Shown here piece after piece: positions 19,436 through 26,882 of a stretch of 64,000 bases of DNA. The notes under the pieces were generated by a model. It had not been told where the DNA came from. It searched no databases and saw nothing but the letters and a program-made list of their open reading frames with translations. The stretch covers positions 2,418,001-2,482,000 of the forward strand of contig NC_019962.1 of the NCBI RefSeq assembly GCF_000230735.2, in the 5' to 3' direction. How positions within the stretch are numbered: the first letter of the stretch is position 1; each line of letters opens with the position of its first letter. The stretch is from Natrinema pellirubrum DSM 15624. Its GTDB lineage: Archaea > Halobacteriota > Halobacteria > Halobacteriales > Natrialbaceae. The position numbers and the translations under genes were made by a program.

Positions 19436-19990
19436 TCAGTCCCGACGGACGTACTCGAGGAAGGCGAACCCGTCCCGATCGTCGCGGGAGACGACGTCCC
19501 ACTCGGACCGGTCCCACTCCGGAAAGGAGGTGTCGCCCTCGGGGTCGTCGTGGATCTCGGTCACGATCAGCCGGTCGAGCGCGGGCAGGAACTGTTCGTA
19601 GACGGTCGCGCCGCCCGCGACGAAGATCCGGTCTGCGTCGTCGTGGCGCTCGCGCGCGGCCGTCTCCGCCCGCTCGAGGGCCGACTCGAGATCGTGGGCG
19701 ACCACGGCTCCCTCGGGCGTCTCGAGGTCCCGGCTCGTCAGGACGACCGTCGTCCGGCCGGGCAGCGGTTCGCCGAGCGTCTCGAGGATCCCCTCGTAGG
19801 TCACCCGACCCATGATGACCGGGTGGCCCATCGTGGTCTCCTTGAAGTGCTGCAGGTCCGCGGGAACGTGCCACGGCATATCGCCGTCCCTGCCGATAAC
19901 GCCGTTCTCGGCGACGGCGACGATGCCGACGAGTTCGCGGGCGGGCTCGAGGGCGGCCGCCGCCTCGGTCACGTCGCGGTCCTCGCTCAT
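19436..19990 (-). CDS. folA: Dihydrofolate reductase
   Basis: A 184-residue NADPH-dependent dihydrofolate reductase, regenerating tetrahydrofolate after thymidylate synthesis. The N-terminal core has IVAVAENGVIGRDGDMPWHVPADLQHFK with the catalytic acid in PADL, then GHPVIMGRVTYE and, near 130, IFVAGGATVYEQFLP, the NADPH-phosphate loop. A 22-residue N-terminal extension rich in acidic residues is present. It is the second gene of a thyA-folA operon: its ATG overlaps the thyA stop by 4 bp, indicating translational coupling. Confidence 0.95.
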   Translation of the reverse strand: MSEDRDVTEAAAALEPARELVGIVAVAENGVIGRDGDMPWHVPADLQHFKETTMGHPVIMGRVTYEGILETLGEPLPGRTTVVLTSRDLETPEGAVVAHDLESALERAETAARERHDDADRIFVAGGATVYEQFLPALDRLIVTEIHDDPEGDTSFPEWDRSEWDVVSRDDRDGFAFLEYVRRD

Positions 19991-21003
19991 TCGGCCACCG
20001 AGAACTCGATGCCGTCGTGGGACTCGTACTCCCGAAGCTCGACGTCCTCGTAGCCCAGTTCGTCGATCGAGACGTCGGCGACTGCGAGCGTCGGGCGCTC
20101 GAGCGGTTCGCGCGATAGCTGCTCGAGCAGGCCCGGCACGTGATCGAGGCGTTCGTCACCCTCGGCCTCGGCAGGGGCTTCGGACTCGAGCCACTCCTTG
20201 ATCTCGAGGTAGTCCGCCCGCTCGTCGACGTCGGCCAGCCGCGACTGGAGGGGCTCGAGGTTATCGGCGTACCAGTCGCCCCGGTCGCCGCGGCCGCAGT
20301 AGACGTGGGTGTCGACGACGGTGTGGGCGAAGGTGCCGGGTTCGAAGCCGGTCTGCTGGGCGATCACTTTCGTCAGGAGCGCGTAGGCCGCGATGTTGAA
20401 GGGGATGCCGAGCGCGGTGTCGCCGGAGCGCTGCGTGAGATGGCAGTTCAGCCGGTCGCCCTGCACGTTGAAGACGAAGCTATAGTGACAGGGCGGCAGC
20501 GTCGAGACGGCTGCGTTGGCGGGATGCCAGGCGTTGACCACCAGCCGCCGGGAGTTCGGCGAGTCCGAGAGCGTGTCGATCACGTACTGGAGCTGATCGA
20601 AGGTCCGACGACCGTCCGCCTCCTCGGTGACCCACTGGTGGGCCGCGTCGGGCCAGGATTCGCCCTCGAGACGGGCGTCGTCCTCGGGCACGGGAAACCG
20701 CCGCCAGAAGCGGCCGTAGGCGGTATCGAGACGGCCTTCGTCGTCGGCCCAGGCGTCCCAGATCTTGGTCTCCTCGCGGAGGTCGCGGATGTGTTCCTCG
20801 CCGGAGAGATACCAGCAGACTTCATGCAGCATCGAGTTCCAGCGGTAGCCGTCCATCTCCTTGGTCGTGAGCAGGGGATACCCTTCCTGCAGGTCGACCT
20901 CGTAGTGTTCGCTGAACGACGAGATCGTGTCGACGCCGGTCCGGTTGGGCTTGTGAGTGCCCTCCGAGAGGACCGTGTCGACCAACTCGAGATACTGTTG
21001 CAT
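19987..21003 (-). CDS. thyA: Thymidylate synthase
   Basis: A 338-residue ThyA-type thymidylate synthase converting dUMP to dTMP with methylene-tetrahydrofolate. The catalytic cysteine lies in STLPPCHYSFVFNV, the phosphate-binding arginines in NSRRLVVNAWHP and the nucleotide motif in RSGDTALGIPFNIAAYALL. The C-terminal 60 residues are longer and more acidic than in bacterial ThyA, and include an insert (EAPAEAEGDERLD). It leads the thyA-folA pair. A TATA-like box sits about 30 bp before the ATG. Confidence 0.96.
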   Translation of the reverse strand: MQQYLELVDTVLSEGTHKPNRTGVDTISSFSEHYEVDLQEGYPLLTTKEMDGYRWNSMLHEVCWYLSGEEHIRDLREETKIWDAWADDEGRLDTAYGRFWRRFPVPEDDARLEGESWPDAAHQWVTEEADGRRTFDQLQYVIDTLSDSPNSRRLVVNAWHPANAAVSTLPPCHYSFVFNVQGDRLNCHLTQRSGDTALGIPFNIAAYALLTKVIAQQTGFEPGTFAHTVVDTHVYCGRGDRGDWYADNLEPLQSRLADVDERADYLEIKEWLESEAPAEAEGDERLDHVPGLLEQLSREPLERPTLAVADVSIDELGYEDVELREYESHDGIEFSVAE

Positions 21004-21029
21004 TGCCCGTACCGTAGCGACCGGACGAC

Positions 21030-21037
21030 TATAATAA
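21030..21037 (-). promoter_or_regulatory. TATA box of thyA-folA
   Basis: TTATTATA on the minus strand centred about 30 bp from the thyA ATG at 21003, giving an essentially leaderless transcript. Confidence 0.55.
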
Positions 21038-21184
21038 CCACCATCCGGAAACCATCAGGCCGGGAACAGGATCGATGACGGTCTCGTCGATTTCGTCATC
21101 CCGTCGGCCCGGACGGTGGTGTCGTACCGTTTCGGATGCCGTAAGGTAAACTCCGCAGCTTCAGGACCTGAAGCCGCGTGTGCG

Positions 21185-22012
21185 TCAGTTCGAGTCGACG
21201 ACGGAGTCGGGACAGGCCGCCGCTCGTCCCTCGAGGGTGGCTGGCTCGCCTTCGAGGCGGTACGTGAAGTCGTAGGCCATGCTGCCGCCGGAACCGGGAA
21301 CGACGGCGATTTTGCCGGTTCGCTCGTCCCCGGCACAGTCGGCCGCGTCGACACCGTCGGGGAACGCGAACGGCGCGTAGGTCGTTTCGAACGGTTTAGT
21401 CTCGCCCGGCGGGACGACGAGATCGGTTCTCGACGGTGAGAGCGGCCGATTCTCCTCGATACCGATGACGCCCGGCCCCGGATCGAACGTCGACGGGTCG
21501 AACGAGTCGGCCTGTGGATCGACCGTCGGGTTCGGAACGTCGCCGTAGATCGCGACGAAGCGCGCGAGAAGCGGCGCATCGCCCTGGTTCTCGAGCGTGA
21601 ACCTGGCGCGACCGTCCGGGAGCGGTTCGACGGCTCTCATCACGCCGTGGATCACTTCCCAGACGGAGAGGTGCGCCGTCCCGTCCGGCGTCTCGGCTCG
21701 GACGCGAAGTCCCGGATAACTGGAGGAGACCGTCTCGAGCCGATTCGGGAAGATCACGGGGAAGCGAACGGTTCCGACCGGTCCCTCAACGCGATCGAAT
21801 TCCTCGTCGGTCGTGGAATCGACGAGGATCGCCCGCTCTACGTCGACGTCATCGCGGAACTGGACGAGGAGATCCGTCTCTTCGTACCAGTACTCTTCGA
21901 ACACGTCGTCGGTCTCCAACCCCGACCGGGTGAGCGGAAGCGACTCGGTACAGCCGGCTGAGAGGAGGACACCACTAGTGGCGAGGGTCTGCAGGAACGG
22001 GCGGCGGTTCAT
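21185..22012 (-). CDS. Tat lipoprotein, function unknown
   Basis: A 275-residue exported protein starting MNRRPFLQTLATSG with a twin arginine and the lipobox LSAGC, so Cys21 should be lipid-modified. The mature part is beta-rich, with tracts such as LLVQFRDDVDVERAILVDS and LLARFVAIYGDVPNPTVDP, compatible with one or two Ig-like domains. A C-terminal region has CAGDERTGKIAVV and CPDSVVDSN, whose two cysteines may bond. The start is placed at 22012 because the signal peptide begins there; a longer frame upstream lacks coding character. No homologous function is recognised. Confidence 0.8.
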   Translation of the reverse strand: MNRRPFLQTLATSGVLLSAGCTESLPLTRSGLETDDVFEEYWYEETDLLVQFRDDVDVERAILVDSTTDEEFDRVEGPVGTVRFPVIFPNRLETVSSSYPGLRVRAETPDGTAHLSVWEVIHGVMRAVEPLPDGRARFTLENQGDAPLLARFVAIYGDVPNPTVDPQADSFDPSTFDPGPGVIGIEENRPLSPSRTDLVVPPGETKPFETTYAPFAFPDGVDAADCAGDERTGKIAVVPGSGGSMAYDFTYRLEGEPATLEGRAAACPDSVVDSN

Positions 22013-22151
22013 GAACGGAATATCACAACCAAGCGGCATATATTTTCTATCGATTCGAGCGGGACGCGATCGGTCGCGTAGCCATGATCGTGTATACTTT
22101 CGGCTCGAAGAAAGAGCAAGGCTTACAGGTTCGTGCGTTCCGCTATCGACC

Positions 22152-23501
22152 ATGCGAGAGAACGTGCTGCTGATCGGGGGCGGCGGCCGCGAACACGCCA
22201 TCGCCCGCGCGCTCGAGGACAGCGAGGCCGACCTCTACGCCTGTGCCGGCAACAAGAACCCCGGCATCGCCCGGATCGCGGCCGGGTTCGAGACGCTCGA
22301 GACAACCGATCCCGAGGCCGTCGTCGACTACGCCGAGGAGATCGATGCGACCATCGCCGTTATCGGTCCGGAAGCACCCCTCGAGGCCGGCGTCGCGGAC
22401 GCGCTCGAGGCAGCGGGGGTCTACCCGTTCGGACCGAAGGAGGCCGACGCCCGGATCGAGACGGACAAGGCCTTCCAGCGGCGGTTCATGGCGGAAAACG
22501 ACATTCCGGGCTGTCCCGACTTCGAGACCTTCGACGACATGGACGCGGCGTGTGACTACATCGACGAGTACGACGGCGACCTGGCGATCAAACCCGCCGG
22601 GCTGACCGGCGGCAAGGGCGTCAAAGTCATCGGCGATCAGGTCTCCGCCGAGGAGGGCAAGGAGTACATCCGCGAGTCCGACTACGATCGGATCGTCTTA
22701 GAGGAGCGGCTGATCGGCGAGGAGTTCACGATCCAGGCGTTCGTCGCCAACGGCGAGTTCCGGACCGCGCCCGCGGTGCAGGACCACAAACGCGCCTACG
22801 AGGGCGACGAAGGGCCAAACACCGGTGGGATGGGCAGCTACGCCGACGCGACGCCGGAGCTGCCGTTCATGACCCCCGAGGACTACACCGACGCCGTCGA
22901 GATCATCGCGGCCACCGTCGACGCCCTCGAGGACTACCGCGGCATCCTCTACGGCCAGTTCATGCTGACCGAGACCGGCCCCCGCGTCGTCGAGTTCAAC
23001 GCCCGCTTTGGCGACCCCGAGGCGATGAACACCCTGCCCGTCCTCGAGACGGACTTCCTCGAGGTCCTCACCGCAGCGCGGGACGGCGAGGCCCCGCCTG
23101 CGCTCGACTTTGCCGAGCAGGCGACGGTCTGTAAGTACGCCGTGCCGGACGGCTATCCGACCGATCCTGAGGCCGGCGCGAAAGTACAGGTCGATGAGGA
23201 GAGCGTGGCGCGGTCGGTCCACGCCACGGAAAACTCGAGCGGCGATGAGCCGCGAGAGAGCGCGGGCGACGCCTTGCTCTACTACGCGAGCGTGGACGAA
23301 CGCGACGACGGCATCTACACGACCACCTCGCGGTCGTTCGCCGTCGTCGGGGCCGCCGACTCGATCGCCGCGGCCGAGGAGATCGTCGAGGACGCGCTCG
23401 CCGTCGCTGGCGAGGAGGGACTGCGGATCCGCCACGACATCGGGAAGGCGGACCTCGTCCAGAAGCGAATCGATCACATGGACGAGCTTCGCGGCGAGTA
23501 G
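22152..23501 (+). CDS. purD: Phosphoribosylamine-glycine ligase
   Basis: A 449-residue ATP-grasp enzyme, GAR synthetase, the second step of purine synthesis. The N-terminal domain opens MRENVLLIGGGGREHAIARAL. Motifs include FGPKEADARIETDKAFQRRFM, the ATP-grasp region LAIKPAGLTGGKGVKVI and the metal-binding RVVEFNARFGDPEAMNTL. A small halophile-type acidic insert (about 363-375) lies near the C-terminal domain. The start is the ATG at 22152; the frame continues upstream but without homology. Divergent from the lipoprotein gene. Confidence 0.96.
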   Translation: MRENVLLIGGGGREHAIARALEDSEADLYACAGNKNPGIARIAAGFETLETTDPEAVVDYAEEIDATIAVIGPEAPLEAGVADALEAAGVYPFGPKEADARIETDKAFQRRFMAENDIPGCPDFETFDDMDAACDYIDEYDGDLAIKPAGLTGGKGVKVIGDQVSAEEGKEYIRESDYDRIVLEERLIGEEFTIQAFVANGEFRTAPAVQDHKRAYEGDEGPNTGGMGSYADATPELPFMTPEDYTDAVEIIAATVDALEDYRGILYGQFMLTETGPRVVEFNARFGDPEAMNTLPVLETDFLEVLTAARDGEAPPALDFAEQATVCKYAVPDGYPTDPEAGAKVQVDEESVARSVHATENSSGDEPRESAGDALLYYASVDERDDGIYTTTSRSFAVVGAADSIAAAEEIVEDALAVAGEEGLRIRHDIGKADLVQKRIDHMDELRGE

Positions 23502-23529
23502 CGATCGTCCCTGTCTGGACGGAGAGAGA

Positions 23530-23958
23530 CTACTCGAACGGATTCGTTGCCGTCGTGATACGAGTGATCCCGTCGACCGCATCGAACCCGTCGTCGAACG
23601 AGTAGAGGAACTCGAGTTCGCGGCGGCCCATCGACGCCGCGATGACTGCATCCGTCAGCGAGAGCGATTCGTACTTTCGGAACAGCGATCGTCCGGCATC
23701 GATATCGCGTTTCGGCGTATGGACGATTTCGAACCCACTGCTTTCGATGATCGCGTCGAGTGTCCGTACAGCAACGTCATGTGACCCCTTTCGTTGGAGG
23801 TAGTTGATGACTTCCTCGAGGACGTCGCTCAACACGTATGCAGTCGGGAGGGTTCCGTGATCGACCGCTCTCGAGATGGCAACCGCACGGTCGTGGTTTT
23901 GATCCCGCGATAACCGAGCGGCGATGAGAACGTTCGCATCGACGACGACTCGGGCCAT
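23530..23958 (-). CDS. PIN-domain ribonuclease toxin (VapC-like)
   Basis: A 142-residue PIN-domain protein. The acidic site residues are Asp8 in VVVDANVLIAARLS, a glutamate in LEEVINYL (near 48) and the aspartate in LTDAVIAASMG (near 103), the pattern of Mg2+-dependent VapC RNases that cut tRNA or mRNA. Its ATG overlaps the stop codon of the upstream AbrB-type gene in a TAATG, the classical antitoxin-toxin arrangement. It is therefore called as the toxin of a VapBC-like pair. The natural RNA target is unknown. Confidence 0.88.
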   Translation of the reverse strand: MARVVVDANVLIAARLSRDQNHDRAVAISRAVDHGTLPTAYVLSDVLEEVINYLQRKGSHDVAVRTLDAIIESSGFEIVHTPKRDIDAGRSLFRKYESLSLTDAVIAASMGRRELEFLYSFDDGFDAVDGITRITTATNPFE

Positions 23959-24206
23959 TAGGAGTCTCCGGGGATGAGGTCGTGATCGTCGACCGCATCG
24001 GTTTCCTCACCGATATCAACGGGGTCGAGTTCGGAAAACGCACCGTACCGTTGCGTTACAACTTCGACGGAGAGGGTTCCGTCTTCGGTGACGCGCCAGC
24101 GGATTTTGTCCCCGGCTTCGATATCGAGTTCGCGTCGGACCGCTGCCGGAACCGTGACGGAATAGCTGTCGTTTATCGTCGTTTCGTCCTCGACCCGGTG
24201 TGACAT
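23958..24206 (-). CDS. AbrB/SpoVT-type antitoxin (VapB-like)
   Basis: An 82-residue protein with a swapped-hairpin AbrB DNA-binding domain at its N-terminus (about 10-50, motif NDSYSVTVPAAVRRELDIEAGDKIRWRV in outline) and a C-terminal acidic tail (about 55-82) suited to bind and block the PIN protein. It precedes and overlaps the toxin gene by one base. Antitoxins of this type usually repress their own operon, and an inverted repeat brackets the TATA-like box upstream. Confidence 0.85.
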   Translation of the reverse strand: MSHRVEDETTINDSYSVTVPAAVRRELDIEAGDKIRWRVTEDGTLSVEVVTQRYGAFSELDPVDIGEETDAVDDHDLIPGDS

Positions 24207-24226
24207 ACCCGACTCTACGCGGTCAG

Positions 24227-24249
24227 TTAGGAAATAATTTGCCTCCTAA
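24227..24249 (-). promoter_or_regulatory. Promoter and candidate operator of the vapBC-like operon
   Basis: TTAGGA (24227-24232) and TCCTAA (24244-24249) form a perfect 6-bp inverted repeat with an 11-bp spacer. The AT-rich spacer (AAATTATT on the minus strand) is centred about 30 bp before the antitoxin ATG and looks like the TATA box. A dimeric AbrB-type protein bound here would block TBP. Confidence 0.5.
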
Positions 24250-24303
24250 TTTTCAGGTGATCGAGTGCGGCTTCCAGAAACGTGACCGATTCCGTCCCGG
24301 GCT

Positions 24304-24452
24304 TCAGGACGCGGCCTCATCGATCGCCTCGAGCAACAGCGCCATCCCCAGCTCGATCTCCCGCTCGTCACGTCCAGCGGCGGCAGCAGTCGCAGCGTCT
24401 CGTAGCCCAGCTCAACAGCCCGCGTCGGAACGCCGTTCGAGGACCGTTTCAC
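24304..24452 (-). pseudogene. Decayed C-terminus of a class III aminotransferase
   Basis: Reading the minus strand in three pieces of different frame gives ETVLERRSDAG, then VELGYETLRLLPPLDVT, then EREIELGMALLLEAIDEAAS and a stop at 24304. This is the usual C-terminal end of GabT/ArgD-like aminotransferases (RLLPPLDVTEREI). At least two frameshifts separate the pieces, and the N-terminal 85 percent is missing, the space being taken by the DUF4010 gene. It is a relic left by deletion. Confidence is limited because the similarity was judged from memory. Confidence 0.6.
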
Positions 24453-24479
24453 GTCGATCCGCCGATGCTCGGTCTCAGT

Positions 24480-25778
24480 TCAGACGACGAGCAGTACGGA
24501 CGCGAGCGCACCGCCGACGAGCAAGACGGTGCTGTAGGCCGCGACCCGGTTGCGAAAGCCGTCGTTCGTCGACGTCGCGGCCAACAGGGCCTTGACGACG
24601 ATGCTCGAGACGGTCGCGAGCAGGATGGCGATCGTCGCCTCGGCGGGCCCGAGCTGGCCGCCCCGGTAGAGGACGACCGCCGAAGTGGTTGCGCCGGCGC
24701 TCGAGACGAAGCCGCTGGCGACGGCCGTCGCGTAGAAGCCAAGCGTCCCGAACCACGTCTCGGCCAGCGATCCGAAGACGAGGACGACGAGAAAGACCGC
24801 ACCGAACCCGAGAGCGTTTTTCAGCGAGAAGGGGCTCTCGAGTTCCATCGGTCCGGACTCGCTCCAGTCGGCGGTCGCGGCCGCGACGGCGAACGCGAGG
24901 ACGATGACGGCCCCGAGCGGAACGATCGCCTCGAGGAGGATCCCGGCCTCGCCGCCGGCGGTAAAGCCGACCGCGATCGCGAGGTTGCGGGCGGCCATCG
25001 CGGCGTTGGCGAGTAGGATCGCGGCGACGGCGTAGGAGGCCGCCTCGGGGCGTTGGTCGACGTGATCGAGCATCGTCCCGACGACGGCCGTCGAGGAGGC
25101 CAGCCCGCCGAAAAAGCCCGTGATCGCGATCCCGCGACCGCCGTAGGTCGAGACGATCGCGTAGTTGGCGATGCCGATCCCCGCGACGGCGACGACCATT
25201 AGCCAGATGACCTGTGGCTCGAGCGGGATGGTGATGCCGGCGACTTCGGGCTCGTAGGTCGCCGGGAGGAGCGGATAGATGACGAACGCGAGGATGGCGA
25301 ACTCGGTCGTCGAGCGCATCTCCTCGCGGGAAAGTCCCCACGCGAACTCGTGGAGTTCCCGCTTTAACACCAGCAACAGCGACGAGAGGACCGCGACAGT
25401 GACCCCCTCGAGGATGAAGCCGGCCGCGACTAACACGCCGACGCCGTAGGCGACGAGCATCGATACCGAGGTCGTCAGCGAGAGGCCGGTCTCGGCCGGC
25501 TCGCCTTCCATGAGGCCCTGGACGGCCAGCAAGACCCCCTGGACGATCACCAGCAATCCGCCCAGCAGGAGCAGGCCATCGCCGATGTCGCCCTCGCGGA
25601 CCAGCACGGTAAAGACTGCCCCGAGCAGACTGATCAGGGAAAACGTCCGGATGCCGGCGGCCTTCTGTGACCACTCCCGCTCGAGCCCGAGGAACATCCC
25701 CAGCGCGCCGGCCAGCGCGAGCCGGACGACGGTCTCCTCGAGGGGTGCGTTGGCGAGTTGCAACGGGACCTCGTTCAC
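24480..25778 (-). CDS. MgtC/SapB-DUF4010 family membrane protein
   Basis: A 432-residue integral membrane protein with about 12-13 hydrophobic segments. The N-terminal third (about 10-145) carries the MgtC-like opening ALGMFLGLEREWSQKAAGIRTF, and the rest is the DUF4010 region with TGFFGGLASSTAVVGTM and SGFVSSAGATTSAVVLYRGG. Such proteins are proposed transporters or Mg2+-stress factors, without firm biochemistry. Its end abuts the aminotransferase remnant. It is downstream of a PadR regulator on the same strand with a 119-bp gap, so regulation by PadR is possible but unproven. Confidence 0.88.
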   Translation of the reverse strand: MNEVPLQLANAPLEETVVRLALAGALGMFLGLEREWSQKAAGIRTFSLISLLGAVFTVLVREGDIGDGLLLLGGLLVIVQGVLLAVQGLMEGEPAETGLSLTTSVSMLVAYGVGVLVAAGFILEGVTVAVLSSLLLVLKRELHEFAWGLSREEMRSTTEFAILAFVIYPLLPATYEPEVAGITIPLEPQVIWLMVVAVAGIGIANYAIVSTYGGRGIAITGFFGGLASSTAVVGTMLDHVDQRPEAASYAVAAILLANAAMAARNLAIAVGFTAGGEAGILLEAIVPLGAVIVLAFAVAAATADWSESGPMELESPFSLKNALGFGAVFLVVLVFGSLAETWFGTLGFYATAVASGFVSSAGATTSAVVLYRGGQLGPAEATIAILLATVSSIVVKALLAATSTNDGFRNRVAAYSTVLLVGGALASVLLVV

Positions 25779-25897
25779 TCCCGACCGTTCACCGTGGTTG
25801 CATATAAGCGGCCCGCCGGCGTCGACGGCGGCTCGGTGGCGGTTCGATGCGCGGTGACCGACTGGATGGTGCGACGCCGAACCGGATCGAGAGCGCG

Positions 25898-26173
25898 CTA
25901 CAGGTCGACGTACTGGGACTCCCAGTCACGGCGTGCCTCGAGTTCCCGGCGGCCGCGCCGTGTGAGCGTATAGAAGTTCGTTCGGCGGTCGCGCCGGCCC
26001 TTCTCGACGAGTCCCTTGTCGACGAGGGTATCGAGGTTCGGGTACAGGCGGCCGTGATGGATCTCCTTTTCGTAGTACTGCTCGAGTTCCTCTTTGATGG
26101 CTAGTCCGTGTGGCTCCTCCTCGCCAGCGATGACGTAGAGCAGGTCACGCTGAAATCCTGTCAGGTCGTACAT
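25898..26173 (-). CDS. PadR-family transcriptional regulator
   Basis: A 91-residue winged-helix protein of the PadR type. The wing-helix region spans about 5-80, with the family-typical GEEEPHGLAIKEELEQYY, HHGRLYPNLDTLVDKGLVEKG and the wing NFYTLTRRGRRELE. It lacks a long C-terminal dimerisation helix, as in the short PadR-s2 class common in haloarchaea. A pair of identical 12-bp palindromes lies 54 and 93 bp upstream, and an ATTGG-N7-CCAAT repeat overlaps the start codon; either may be its operator. Confidence 0.9.
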   Translation of the reverse strand: MYDLTGFQRDLLYVIAGEEEPHGLAIKEELEQYYEKEIHHGRLYPNLDTLVDKGLVEKGRRDRRTNFYTLTRRGRRELEARRDWESQYVDL

Positions 26174-26188
26174 TGGGGAAGTACCAAT
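26172..26188 (-). promoter_or_regulatory. Inverted repeat over the PadR start
   Basis: ATTGG (26172-26176) and CCAAT (26184-26188) flank 7 bp and overlap the start codon and probable transcription start. A repressor bound here would block initiation; assignment to PadR itself is inference. Confidence 0.35.
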
Positions 26189-26226
26189 CGCATTTACTGT
26201 CGAATTTTAATAAGGCTATCGGGTTG

Positions 26227-26238
26227 TTTCGAGCGAAA
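26227..26238. promoter_or_regulatory. Palindrome TTTCG-N2-CGAAA, copy 1
   Basis: TTTCGAGCGAAA, a 5-bp half-site palindrome with a 2-bp spacer, identical to the copy at 26266-26277. It lies upstream of the PadR promoter. Confidence 0.45.
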
Positions 26239-26265
26239 GAGTCGTATTACCAGTGAACGGAGTCG

Positions 26266-26277
26266 TTTCGAGCGAAA
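26266..26277. promoter_or_regulatory. Palindrome TTTCG-N2-CGAAA, copy 2
   Basis: Second identical TTTCGAGCGAAA, starting 39 bp after the first (close to four helical turns), so two dimers could bind on nearly the same face of the DNA. Confidence 0.45.
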
Positions 26278-26438
26278 GGGATCCATAACTCCGGTGACGC
26301 ATCGTCCGGCAGACCACACATAATGAGTGGTTCATGTTTACAGTACAGCTATTATGTTTCCGTACAATTATATTGGCGAGAGCGGTGCCCGAGCAGTCGT
26401 TTTTCGACAGACGAGAGACTGGTCAGTAGTGGCCGAAT

Positions 26439-26567
26439 CGAAGCGTCAGGACTAGAACAATCGTCTCGAAACAGGAAAGCAGATCGCGTGACGGAAAAAT
26501 GTCACGCGATCGCTTGCCGCCCTGAATTGGTCCCCGCTGACGCTTCGGCCCTCCAAGCGAAGCGTCA
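26439..26567. other. Structured intergenic element with alternative pairings
   Basis: CGAAGCGTCA occurs at 26439-26448 and again at 26558-26567, and its exact complement TGACGCTTCG lies between them at 26538-26547. The middle copy can pair with either outer copy, giving two mutually exclusive 10-bp stems. Between them sits a separate perfect hairpin, GATCGCGTGAC/GTCACGCGATC with the loop GGAAAAAT, at 26482-26511. No protein frame is credible. The arrangement suits a small RNA, an attenuator or a processing element; the transcribed strand is unknown. Confidence 0.4.
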
Positions 26568-26647
26568 CGTGGAAGATTCCGTTGTGTCTACTTAAATGTA
26601 ACGACACGGCTCGGCGGCGTCGACCGAGAAGCCACGCCCGGCCGCGA

Positions 26648-26794
26648 TCAGATGTGTTCTTCCTCGAGGACCCAGCCGATCGCGCGCTTGTAGTAAGTGA
26701 ACATCTCCTCGACGCCGTCGTGGCGCATTTCGTCGCTCTCGAGGTGTTCTGTGAGGAACTCGTACTGCTCGCGGATTTCTTCTTCGTCTCGCAT
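26648..26794 (-). CDS. Small acidic protein of 48 residues
   Basis: A 48-residue, strongly charged soluble protein (MRDEEEIREQYEFLTEHL, then MRHDGVEEMFTYYKRAIGWVLEEEHI in outline), predicted largely helical. The start is the ATG at 26794. Codon use is normal for the genome (Glu GAG and GAA, Arg CGA and CGC), and helix-type heptad spacing suggests a small interaction protein. I recognise it as a type of short conserved haloarchaeal hypothetical, but no function is known. Confidence 0.65.
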   Translation of the reverse strand: MRDEEEIREQYEFLTEHLESDEMRHDGVEEMFTYYKRAIGWVLEEEHI

Positions 26795-26882
26795 ACCAGT
26801 CTCTATCGACCGAAAGGGGAAAAAGCCGGCACGTACTCGACTCACACTGGCGTCGATCGCTCGACCGGAGGGTGCGGTTCGC

